The notes under the pieces were generated by a model. That model worked only from the letters and a program-made list of their open reading frames with translations, did not search any database and was not told the DNA's origin. A DNA stretch of 64,000 bases from Halotia branconii CENA392. Its GTDB lineage: Bacteria; Cyanobacteriota; Cyanobacteriia; Cyanobacteriales; Nostocaceae. This document shows positions 7,682-15,322 of this stretch, one piece after another. Position 1 is the stretch's first letter; every line of letters starts with the position of its first letter. The position numbers and the translations under genes were made by a program. The stretch lies in NCBI RefSeq assembly GCF_029953635.1, contig NZ_CP124543.1, forward strand, positions 1,777,455-1,841,454. The letters run 5' to 3'.

Positions 7682-8995
7682 TCAGTTAGATAAACTTTTT
7701 ATCTGCCTAGTCCGTTGTTTGCGATTGAGTATACACATCATTAAAGTTAGCAAGACTATAGCTTTGAGTGCTGATGGTTCCATTACTCTCTTGACTTCGG
7801 GTGGTGGAGGAGGAACATTGTTGTCACACGGAACTCCGACGACTTGGCCATTCCCACCAGGAGTAAGATCACACTCAGGGGGATTAGGGTTAGGGCTAGG
7901 AGGTGGAACGATAACACCAGGAGGTATGTCTCCTCCAGGAGGAATGGGCTGACTTGAAGAACTATCTCCATTATCTCCACCTCCAAGGCTTAATAGCAGT
8001 GCTAAAAGACCAAGACCTCCAAGTACTGGTAAAACTGGAAAACCAGCACCTCCGGCGGGTTGGATAAAATCTTCAAAAGCTAAAGGAGTATCTGGGGGTG
8101 CAACTACATCTACTCCCTCTGAGAATATTGGATTGATGCTGATGACTTCTCCTGGTAGCGGTATCCCCTCCGCTATTTGGTCTGGAGGATTGATTGGCAC
8201 ACGTCCGAACTCGCCGCCAACAATAGAGGTTGGTGAGTATGGAAAGGAAAATATTTTCAAAATGCTGTTTTGCAGTCCCTGCTCATTTCCAGCGTTTAAC
8301 GCCCGTAAACCGCTAGAGATGGTATTGAAATAATATTGCCTCATATCTGGAGGCAAATCTAAAGAGTCAATCTGCTGCTTGAGGTTAGGAACTTTTGCCA
8401 CCTCATTTAAAAGCACACGACCATAAGAATATTTCAAGTCGAGCAAACCATCACGGGGACTGAGTGAATTACTATTTCTTGATAATGGGGCCCAAGCGAA
8501 ATTCTTAGTTACAGTTCCTAAACCTTGTACAGGACTGCGACTTACAGACTGCCCAAGAACATATTGATACCTATCTACAATTGAGGGAGACGGTTCTTGC
8601 CAAAACGAAGCGTAGGGAATTTGATCAAGATTAGGATCATTACCGTAAAAAGTAGCGAAATTACTGTAGTTTTGTTGCCCACCAGCCGCACGTATTAACA
8701 TTTCCTGGTAGCTAGGGCCGCCATTAGAACTAATTATTCGCTCTAATACTGTTCCAGTTTTGTTACAACTTAGACCATATCCTACACTACATCCAGGGAT
8801 AACTCGTATCTGGCGTAGATCATTGTTATGTTCTAGTTGATACCGAAGATACTCTGGCTCCTGTCCTGGGGGAATACGATAACGCCCACCAACATCCAGC
8901 CCGACTGGTTGTGCAGTAGCAGCTTGACACGCAGAAAATGCCACCGCAACAGACGAAAATAAAATTGTAATATTTTGAACAGTTGACTTCAACAA
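7682..8995 (-). CDS. Exported protein of unknown function with PEP-CTERM-like tail
   Basis: 437 residues. An N-terminal signal peptide is visible (hydrophobic stretch, then ATAQP near residue 29). The middle has no family I recognise. It includes a glycine-rich hydrophobic stretch LPVLGGLGLLALLLSLGGG (about residue 325), then a long proline/glycine-rich linker. The end, RVMEPSALKAIVLLTLMMC followed by NRKQRTR, has the three-part layout of a PEP-CTERM sorting tag: an EPS-type motif, a hydrophobic helix and a basic end, with Met in place of the first Pro. If that holds, the protein goes to the outer surface or exopolysaccharide. It is followed to the left by a hairpin at 7530-7552 and preceded, 61 bases away, by another exported protein on the same strand. 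Confidence 0.7.
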   Translation of the reverse strand: MLKSTVQNITILFSSVAVAFSACQAATAQPVGLDVGGRYRIPPGQEPEYLRYQLEHNNDLRQIRVIPGCSVGYGLSCNKTGTVLERIISSNGGPSYQEMLIRAAGGQQNYSNFATFYGNDPNLDQIPYASFWQEPSPSIVDRYQYVLGQSVSRSPVQGLGTVTKNFAWAPLSRNSNSLSPRDGLLDLKYSYGRVLLNEVAKVPNLKQQIDSLDLPPDMRQYYFNTISSGLRALNAGNEQGLQNSILKIFSFPYSPTSIVGGEFGRVPINPPDQIAEGIPLPGEVISINPIFSEGVDVVAPPDTPLAFEDFIQPAGGAGFPVLPVLGGLGLLALLLSLGGGDNGDSSSSQPIPPGGDIPPGVIVPPPSPNPNPPECDLTPGGNGQVVGVPCDNNVPPPPPEVKRVMEPSALKAIVLLTLMMCILNRKQRTRQIKSLSN

Positions 8996-9056
8996 GATGC
9001 ACCTCAGATAAACGAAATAAGAAGTTTCCTGCCCATGATTAACAATGGGGCATGAT

Positions 9057-9887
9057 TTATCGATTTTGTTTTAAAGAATTTCTTAAAGATGATGGGAATT
9101 TTCTTTTTACAGAATTGGAACTTAAGCTATTGGGCGATTGAATATTGATTGTAATTGCTGTACCTTTAAGTTCTCCTGTTGGGAGTGTGTGGTATAAAAG
9201 TAATGCTCGGTTAGGTTGATCAAAGAGAAAGCCACGCCGTGACGGTTGTATTTTTCCTTCTTTAACTAGAGCAACAAAGCTTTCCAAATATCTACGTATA
9301 CTTTGAAGGTTTTCTGGAGTAGTATTCATGTGACGCTCAACAAGGGTCATAAAGAACTCAACACTACGTTCTTCTTGTCCCTTAATTAAACTTCCGTTAT
9401 CAAGAAAAGAACTTCCTATGAGTTTTCCATCAAGCTCTTGAACTTTAAAAAGGGTATAGTAACGTCCATCTTTTTTAGGATCATTTACATAACAAACCCA
9501 ACCACCACCTTGGCTCTGGGTAAAACCTTCTTGAGCGAGGTAAGAAAGCAAAGAATTACCTTGCTGACTTTGTTGGGGTGGAGGTAACAAATCCTCAACC
9601 GGATCTAAAGAGCAAATTCTTTGAGTTGTTCCTTGGGGAGGTTCAACAGGAATTTCTTGTTGTTGAGTTGTTCCTTGGGGAGGTTCGACAGGAATTTCTT
9701 GTTGTTGTGTTGTTCCTTGGGGAGGTTCGACAGGAATTTCTTGTTGTTGTGTTGTTCCTTGGGGAGGTTCAACAGGAATTTCTTGGGCGTAGACTCGTAG
9801 CGGTTTATAATAAGATATCGCAACACTAAACATTGCAGCGATCGCAAATACTTGGGGAGCAAATTTTCTAAACAAATTTATATTCAT
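9057..9887 (-). CDS. Exported protein with four 14-residue proline/glutamine repeats
   Basis: 276 residues with a signal peptide (LFRKFAPQVFAIAAMFSVAI). Residues about 35-91 repeat QEIPVEPPQGTTQQ four times, a flexible spacer coded by a 42-base tandem repeat. The C-terminal part (about 95-250) begins CSLDPVEDLLPP and includes WVCYVNDPKKDGRYYTLFKV; I do not recognise its family. Two cysteines bracket the start of this domain. It shares orientation with the exported protein at 7682-8995 and may be in the same transcript. The repeat number is likely to vary between strains. Confidence 0.7.
   Translation of the reverse strand: MNINLFRKFAPQVFAIAAMFSVAISYYKPLRVYAQEIPVEPPQGTTQQQEIPVEPPQGTTQQQEIPVEPPQGTTQQQEIPVEPPQGTTQRICSLDPVEDLLPPPQQSQQGNSLLSYLAQEGFTQSQGGGWVCYVNDPKKDGRYYTLFKVQELDGKLIGSSFLDNGSLIKGQEERSVEFFMTLVERHMNTTPENLQSIRRYLESFVALVKEGKIQPSRRGFLFDQPNRALLLYHTLPTGELKGTAITINIQSPNSLSSNSVKRKFPSSLRNSLKQNR
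9623..9785 (-). repeat. 42-bp tandem repeat, about 3.9 copies, inside a coding region
   Basis: Units start at 9623, 9665, 9707 and 9749; the last is cut short at 9785. The units differ at only a few positions (for example GAGTTG/GTGTTG and CAACAG/CGACAG), so the array is young or kept uniform by slippage or recombination. The unit length is a multiple of three, so copy changes keep the frame. Confidence 0.9.
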
Positions 9888-10885
9888 CTTTTTAACTTTT
9901 CAGACATCCTCTAAGGTTTGAATATATACCATAAAGTGAGAGTGACACTCAACTTGTTTTGTCTCATCAGTAATTTCACTACTTGGTCACACAAACAACA
10001 AGTTTTTATAAAGTACGAAGGCAATAAAGAACTAAGTAGATCAGCGTAAATAATTCTCTTTGAGATAAGACAGGGGGCAGCGGGAGAAAGAGTTTGAGCT
10101 TTGTTTACTTTTCTTCACACAGTTTGTTTTTTTTGTGCCAACTTACTTACACTCAAAAACTACGTAACTTTATTTAAAAACTGTTTTATTAGTTACAAAA
10201 ATATCTTTTGTGTACTGCACCTTGATGTATGGAATTAATTAAGCTTTCAACAAGCTATTTGCTTGACAGTAAATTGGTAACTCTCGGTTTGCCATTTGAG
10301 TTGTCAAAAATTATTCTTCAGTGGACTGACTTTACCATTGGGCAATGACCAGGAAAATGTTGTATGGGCAACTTTAAAAATTGAACACTACTTAATGTCC
10401 AATGATTCAAGCCAAATCATCCGCAAATGAGATTGTGACGACGATTTATGGCAAGATAACTAGGGCTGGCTACGCGATCGCATCTAAATTACACGCTTGC
10501 AAACAGTTCCATCAATAGTTACACTTTTTAAAACATTCTCATTTTTGTTTGGTAATTGCATGAACGCCTCAAAGGTTGTTTCCGTAAGAGTAGTGCCTCC
10601 TAACGTCTAAACGCCTAACTAGGTGTTTACCAGTTTCCTTAGGAAAAGGGAGGCGTTTTCCCCAAGAAAACCTCTCGGCAGTTATACGGGCGATCGCTAC
10701 TCTATAAGGTAAAGCTACTAAAGCGTATCAGCATGGTCAAACTACCCACACTGTCTAACTTAATCAGACTTCGCTGTGGTAAAACTCAAGACCTTGGCAA
10801 TAACAAAAACTCAGAGAACTTTTTGAGGGGCAAAAGCCACTCAGAAATCTCGGTAAGAAAATTGCTTTGTAAACATAACTCTATC
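9888..10885. promoter_or_regulatory. Long non-coding leader of psbB
   Basis: About 1 kb without a credible gene. A short remnant of the purine-rich repeat is at about 10067-10085 (GATAAGACAGGGGGCAG). Near 10561-10690 the sequence becomes structured: AAACGCCTA (10609-10617) pairs with TAGGTGTTT (10620-10628), and GGGAGGCGTTTTCCCC follows; this is a likely 5' untranslated region of psbB mRNA. No promoter could be placed with confidence. A 69-codon open frame at 10733-10942 runs into psbB in another frame and has no family features. Confidence 0.45.
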
Positions 10886-10894
10886 AAGGAGGAG
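10886..10894 (+). promoter_or_regulatory. Strong ribosome binding site of psbB
   Basis: AAGGAGGAG lies eight bases before the psbB ATG at 10903. It is close to a full anti-Shine-Dalgarno match, stronger than at most genes in this window, and fixes the start codon. Confidence 0.85.
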
Positions 10895-10902
10895 CGTAGT
10901 CG

Positions 10903-12429
10903 ATGGGACTACCCTGGTACCGAGTACATACAGTCGTTCTGAACGATCCAGGGCGACTGATTTCTGTACACTTGATGCATACAGCCTTGGTGGCAGGCTG
11001 GGCTGGTTCAATGGCATTGTACGAACTAGCTATTTATGACCCCAGCGATCCGGTTCTTAACCCGATGTGGCGGCAGGGGATGTTCGTTCTACCCTTCATG
11101 TCACGTTTAGGCGTTACTCAATCTTGGGGTGGTTGGAGCGTAACTAGTGCAACTGCAACCGACCCTGGCTTCTGGTCATTTGAAGGTGTAGCCGCAGCTC
11201 ACATTGTTCTTTCTGGTTTGTTGTTCCTAGCTGCCGTTTGGCACTGGGTTTATTGGGATTTGGAACTCTTTAGAGATCCTCGTAGTGGTGAACCTGCTTT
11301 AGACTTGCCAAAAATGTTTGGCATTCACCTGTTCTTATCTGGTCTACTTTGTTTTGGTTTTGGTGCTTTTCACCTCACTGGGCTATTTGGGCCAGGGATG
11401 TGGATTTCTGACCCCTACGGCATCACTGGCAGTGTCCAGGCAGTAGCACCAGAATGGGGGCCGGCCGGGTTTAACCCATATAACCCTGGTGGTGTTGCTG
11501 CTCACCACATTGCTGCCGGCGTTGTTGGCATTATTGCTGGTTTATTCCATCTCACAGTCCGACCACCCGAACGGCTTTACAAAGCCCTGCGGATGGGTAA
11601 CATTGAAACCGTACTTTCTAGTAGTATTGCTGCGGTGTTCTTTGCTGCCTTCGTCGTCGCTGGTACGATGTGGTACGGTAGCGCAACAACACCAATTGAA
11701 CTGTTTGGCCCTACCCGCTATCAATGGGATCAAAACTACTTTGCTCAAGAGATTAATCGCCGCGTGCAATCTAATGTTGCTAGTGGTGACAGCCTTTCTG
11801 AAGCTTGGTCAAAAATTCCTGAAAAACTCGCTTTTTATGATTATGTCGGCAATAGCCCCGCAAAAGGCGGTCTATTCCGTACAGGGCCAATGGTCAAAGG
11901 TGATGGCATTGCCCAATCTTGGCAAGGTCACGCTGTATTTACAGATGCTGAAGGACGGGAATTGACAGTACGTCGTCTCCCCAACTTCTTTGAAACCTTC
12001 CCAGTGCTTTTGACTGACGCTGATGGAGTTATCCGTGCTGATATTCCCTTCCGTCGCGCAGAATCTAAATACAGTTTTGAACAAACTGGTGTCACCGTCA
12101 GCTTCTATGGTGGCAACTTAGATGGCAAAACCATTACAAATCCAGCTGATGTGAAGAAATATGCCCGTAAAGCTCAAGGTGGTGAAATCTTTGAATTTGA
12201 CCGAGAAACTTTGAACTCTGACGGTGTATTCCGCACCAGTCCCAGAGGTTGGTTTACCTTTGGACACGCTGTATTCGCTCTATTATTCTTCTTTGGTCAT
12301 CTCTGGCATGGTTCTCGGACAATTTACCGAGATGTATTTGCTGGTGTTGATGCGGATCTAGAAGAGCAAGTTGAGTGGGGTCTGTTCCAGAAAGTGGGTG
12401 ACAAGACAACCCGCCGTACCGAAGTTTAA
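10903..12429 (+). CDS. psbB: Photosystem II CP47 chlorophyll-binding core antenna protein
   Basis: 508 residues, the standard CP47 length. CP47 binds chlorophyll a and carotenoid and passes excitation to the photosystem II reaction centre in the thylakoid membrane. The start [19 protein letters not shown], six membrane helices with conserved histidines (for example [41 protein letters not shown]), and the large lumenal loop between helices V and VI with [20 protein letters not shown] are all typical. The psbT gene follows 113 bases downstream with a shared terminator, the usual cyanobacterial arrangement. No anomalies seen. Confidence 0.99.
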   Translation: MGLPWYRVHTVVLNDPGRLISVHLMHTALVAGWAGSMALYELAIYDPSDPVLNPMWRQGMFVLPFMSRLGVTQSWGGWSVTSATATDPGFWSFEGVAAAHIVLSGLLFLAAVWHWVYWDLELFRDPRSGEPALDLPKMFGIHLFLSGLLCFGFGAFHLTGLFGPGMWISDPYGITGSVQAVAPEWGPAGFNPYNPGGVAAHHIAAGVVGIIAGLFHLTVRPPERLYKALRMGNIETVLSSSIAAVFFAAFVVAGTMWYGSATTPIELFGPTRYQWDQNYFAQEINRRVQSNVASGDSLSEAWSKIPEKLAFYDYVGNSPAKGGLFRTGPMVKGDGIAQSWQGHAVFTDAEGRELTVRRLPNFFETFPVLLTDADGVIRADIPFRRAESKYSFEQTGVTVSFYGGNLDGKTITNPADVKKYARKAQGGEIFEFDRETLNSDGVFRTSPRGWFTFGHAVFALLFFFGHLWHGSRTIYRDVFAGVDADLEEQVEWGLFQKVGDKTTRRTEV

Positions 12430-12542
12430 CCTTTAGGGATTGGGTACAATAAGGATTGGGAACTAAGAAAAAGTTTTACCCAATCCTTAATCCTCAATAC
12501 CTAATATCTTAATTACTGGCTGGATAGGCAGGAGTTTTTAAA

Positions 12543-12650
12543 ATGGAAAGCGTTGCGTACATCTTAATTTTGACATTGGCAGTAGGTGTTCTATTCTTTG
12601 CGATCGCATTCCGCGAACCCCCCCGCATAGAAAACAAAAAAGACGAATAG
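12543..12650 (+). CDS. psbT: Photosystem II reaction centre protein T
   Basis: A 35-residue one-helix membrane protein, too short for usual gene finding: MESVAYILILTLAVGVLFFA followed by IAFREPPRIENKKDE. The helix, the REPPR segment after it and the charged C-terminus are those of PsbT, which sits at the photosystem II dimer interface and helps keep the acceptor side stable. It lies directly after psbB on the same strand. A ribosome-binding-like AGGAG (about 12530-12534) precedes the ATG. Confidence 0.97.
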   Translation: MESVAYILILTLAVGVLFFAIAFREPPRIENKKDE

Positions 12651-12688
12651 ATTGCTATTACAAGGCTTGTAAGTGCATATAACTTTGT

Positions 12689-12727
12689 ATCCGCTGCTAC
12701 CGTTATTTGGTGACAGCGGATATTTTG
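12689..12727 (+). terminator. Rho-independent terminator of psbB-psbT
   Basis: ATCCGCTG (12689-12696) pairs with CAGCGGAT (12714-12721), with an inner ACC/GGT pair, and is followed by ATTTTGG. It lies 38 bases after the psbT stop. Confidence 0.75.
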
Positions 12728-12782
12728 GTTTTGGCAATTATTTTAAGTTGTCAGTTGTTAGTGGTCAATGGTCAGTTGTCAG

Positions 12783-12900
12783 CGATGCACTGAGTTTCGA
12801 CACTTCGACAGGCTCAGTGCAGCGCTGCGCGGTAATCGAGTTTCGACTACGCTCAACTGCCGCGAAGTCGAGATTCAACTACCGCTTGTCGAAGTGTTGT
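12783..12900. repeat. Dispersed palindromic CACTTCGAC/CGCTCAGT repeat block
   Basis: GCACTGAG (12787-12794) and CTCAGTGC (12813-12820) form an inverted repeat, and the following TTTCGACTACGCTCAACTGC and AGTCGAGATTCAACTACCGC recur at 42105-42175 and, in reverse orientation, at 59455-59540. Shorter pieces are at about 2600, 7370, 15285, 30160 and 40470. This is a dispersed, foldable intergenic repeat family. Confidence 0.75.
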
Positions 12901-12954
12901 TTTTGATTCGGTTTAATACTCCCAAAGCGTAGAGCGCAAGTGGATGGAGTTTTT

Positions 12955-13031
12955 CTATGCCTCATGCCTCATGCCCCATGCCCTATGCCCTATGCCCTAT
13001 GCCCTATGCCCTATGCCCTATGCCCTATGCC
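12955..13031. repeat. Heptamer tandem array, 11 units of CTATGCC-type
   Basis: Eleven contiguous seven-base units: CTATGCC, TCATGCC twice, CCATGCC, then seven perfect CTATGCC. It is a short tandemly repeated repetitive (STRR) array of the kind known from heterocystous cyanobacteria. Related heptamers in other versions occur at about 22437-22475, 34997-35033, 40536-40590, 45274-45302 and 62267-62295. Confidence 0.95.
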
Positions 13032-13203
13032 CCAGATTATATGATATAATTTCCTATCTGGAAGTTGATATGTGTTAATACTAGCTTTTGTACGCTAGGA
13101 TGAAAAAGATGTAATTGTAGAAAGCTGCCCAGCAACTCGCATTATGCATCAATCGCACTTATGGCATAAACTTTACGGAGACTAGAACCAGGAACAAATC
13201 AGC

Positions 13204-14364
13204 ATGGTCAATCAGAACTTAACCGCTACAGAAATTGGATTTACTCACGAAGATTTCGCTGCTCTACTTGACAAGTACGATTATCACTTTAGCCCTGGCG
13301 ATGTTGTACCAGGAACCGTCTTCAGTATAGAGCCGCGCGGCGCTCTGATTGACATAGGTGCTAAAACAGCAGCATATATACCTATACAAGAAATGTCTAT
13401 TAACCGGGTAGATGCCCCGGAAGAAGTTTTACAATCAAACGAAACGCGAGAATTTTTCATTCTAACTGATGAAAACGAAGATGGTCAGTTAACACTTTCT
13501 ATTCGTCGTATTGAATACATGCGGGCTTGGGAACGTGTACGTCAATTGCAAGCAGAAGATGCTACTGTTCGCTCTGGTGTGTTTGCTACTAATCGCGGGG
13601 GTGCATTGGTACGGATTGAAGGATTGCGGGGCTTTATTCCCGGTTCCCACATTAGTACCCGCAAACCTAAAGAAGAATTGGTAGGCGAAGAACTACCTTT
13701 GAAATTCTTAGAAGTAGACGAAGAACGCAATCGCTTAGTCCTATCTCATCGTCGGGCGCTGGTAGAACGCAAGATGAATCGCCTTGAAGTTGGCGAAGTA
13801 GTGATTGGTACAGTTCGCGGTATCAAGCCTTACGGTGCTTTCATCGATATCGGTGGAGTCAGCGGACTACTGCACATCTCGGAGATTTCCCACGAGCATA
13901 TCGATACACCACATAGTGTGTTCAATGTCAATGATGAAGTCAAAGTTATGATCATTGACTTGGATGCAGAAAGGGGTCGAATTTCCTTATCTACCAAGCA
14001 GCTCGAACCAGAACCTGGTGACATGATTAAAAACCGGGATTTGGTTTACGATAAAGCAGAAGAAATGGCTGCTAAATATCGAGAACAGATGTTAGCGAAA
14101 CAGCAAGGTCTAACTGCTACTCCTGCTTCTGAAGAAGGAGTTGAAGAAGAAATTCCTTCAGCTATGGAAACTGATGAGGAAACCGCAGCAGCAGTAACAG
14201 AGACTGGAGAGGAAACCTCAGCAACTGTAGAACAGAGTGAAGAAGAAACTTCAGTAACTGCGGTAAGTGAAGAAGAAACCTCAGCAGTAGCAGAAACTGA
14301 AGATGAAACCCCAGTAACAGTAGCAGAAACTGAAGAAGTTCCAGTAGCTATTGAAGAGTCATAA
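13204..14364 (+). CDS. rpsA: 30S ribosomal protein S1 with three S1 domains and an acidic tail
   Basis: 386 residues. Three OB-fold S1 RNA-binding domains are visible at about residues 30-100 (PGDVVPGTVFSIEPRGALID), 116-181 and 196-266 (VGEVVIGTVRGIKPYGAFID, the best conserved). Cyanobacterial S1 has three domains rather than the six of E. coli and helps the ribosome bind mRNA. After about residue 300 the protein becomes a low-complexity run of EEETS/TVAETE-type acidic repeats, which looks longer than needed for the core and probably varies between strains. ATG start; terminator at 14410-14437. Confidence 0.95.
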   Translation: MVNQNLTATEIGFTHEDFAALLDKYDYHFSPGDVVPGTVFSIEPRGALIDIGAKTAAYIPIQEMSINRVDAPEEVLQSNETREFFILTDENEDGQLTLSIRRIEYMRAWERVRQLQAEDATVRSGVFATNRGGALVRIEGLRGFIPGSHISTRKPKEELVGEELPLKFLEVDEERNRLVLSHRRALVERKMNRLEVGEVVIGTVRGIKPYGAFIDIGGVSGLLHISEISHEHIDTPHSVFNVNDEVKVMIIDLDAERGRISLSTKQLEPEPGDMIKNRDLVYDKAEEMAAKYREQMLAKQQGLTATPASEEGVEEEIPSAMETDEETAAAVTETGEETSATVEQSEEETSVTAVSEEETSAVAETEDETPVTVAETEEVPVAIEES

Positions 14365-14409
14365 ACTTTTAGTTTTGCTTATTTGTAATTAAGAGTATCA
14401 AAGCATCAT

Positions 14410-14437
14410 AAAAAAAGAGGGAAATCCCTCTTTTTTT
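14410..14437 (+). terminator. Rho-independent terminator after rpsA
   Basis: AAAAAAAGAGGGA pairs with TCCCTCTTTTTTT around a two-to-four-base loop. The A-run and T-run make it work in both directions, but only rpsA ends here, 46 bases upstream. Confidence 0.9.
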
Positions 14438-14527
14438 ATGATTAAAAATAACTAATAGCTGAGAATAATTTGAGTTTTAAATTTATCAAGCGGGGTGAAA
14501 TCTTTGGCAACTATTAAATGTAGAAAC

Positions 14528-15238
14528 ATGACATTTACTAATATCCAGGCAATTTTTTTTGACAAAAATGGTACTTTAGAAGACTCAAAAGTGTATTTGC
14601 GATCGCTAGGACAAAAAGCAGCGCGGTTGATAGACGCTCAAATTCCTGGCACTGGAGAACCTTTATTAATGGCGTTTGGTATTAATGGCGACACCCTAGA
14701 CCCAGCAGGTATAATATCCGTAGCAAGTCGCCGTGAAACAGAAATTGCCGCCGCCGCCTATATTGCCGAAACTGGGAGAGGGTGGTTTGAGTCGCTTACA
14801 ATTGCCCGTCAAGCTTTGGATGAAGCGGAAAAATATCTCGGTACAACTCCTGCACCAATGTTTGTAGGTAGTTTAGAAATATTGAAATCTTTGTCGTCAG
14901 CAAAATTAAAGCTTGGCATCCTCTCAGCAGCGACGACAAAAGAAGTTAATGCCTTTGTCACACAACATCAGTTAAGTGATTACATTCAGGTAGAAGTGGG
15001 AGTAGATGACAGCCCCAGTAAACCAGATCCAATATTATTTATACAAGCTTGCCAAACCTTAAAAGTTGAACCGAGCGCTACATTAATGGTAGGAGATGCT
15101 GTAGGTGATATGCAAATGGCGCGCAATGCCAACGCAGCAGGTTGTATTGGTATCACTTGGATAAATAAGCCAGATCACGTCCAAGGTGCAGATGTGGTAA
15201 TTAACCAACTTGATGAAATTCAAGTTTTATCAGCTTAG
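14528..15238 (+). CDS. HAD-superfamily hydrolase-like protein with altered first motif
   Basis: 236 residues from the ATG at 14528; a GTG at 14495 would add 11 residues that do not look conserved. Motif I reads FFDKNGTLED: the nucleophilic Asp is there, but the second Asp of DxDGT, the general acid/base of phosphatases, is Asn. Motif III/IV is present as DDSPSKPDP and VGDAVGDMQMARNANAAGC, typical of the phosphoglycolate phosphatase-like branch. The fold is clear; the substrate is not, and the Asn could mean changed chemistry or reduced phosphatase activity. It converges on the GH13 gene at 15323, with a repeat fragment between. Confidence 0.8.
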   Translation: MTFTNIQAIFFDKNGTLEDSKVYLRSLGQKAARLIDAQIPGTGEPLLMAFGINGDTLDPAGIISVASRRETEIAAAAYIAETGRGWFESLTIARQALDEAEKYLGTTPAPMFVGSLEILKSLSSAKLKLGILSAATTKEVNAFVTQHQLSDYIQVEVGVDDSPSKPDPILFIQACQTLKVEPSATLMVGDAVGDMQMARNANAAGCIGITWINKPDHVQGADVVINQLDEIQVLSA

Positions 15239-15322
15239 GAATATAGCAGTAGCTAAAATTGTTAGGATCTTTATCTGTTCCCTGCGATGCACTGAGCGTA
15301 GCCGAAGTGTTCCCTTCTTCTG

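Noticed and set aside
10733..10942. 69-codon open frame overlapping the psbB start
   Set aside because: It is out of frame with psbB, has no family features, and the strong ribosome binding site belongs to psbB at 10903.
12955..13031. Possible CRISPR array
   Set aside because: Units are seven bases with no spacers; it is a simple tandem array, and no cas genes are present.
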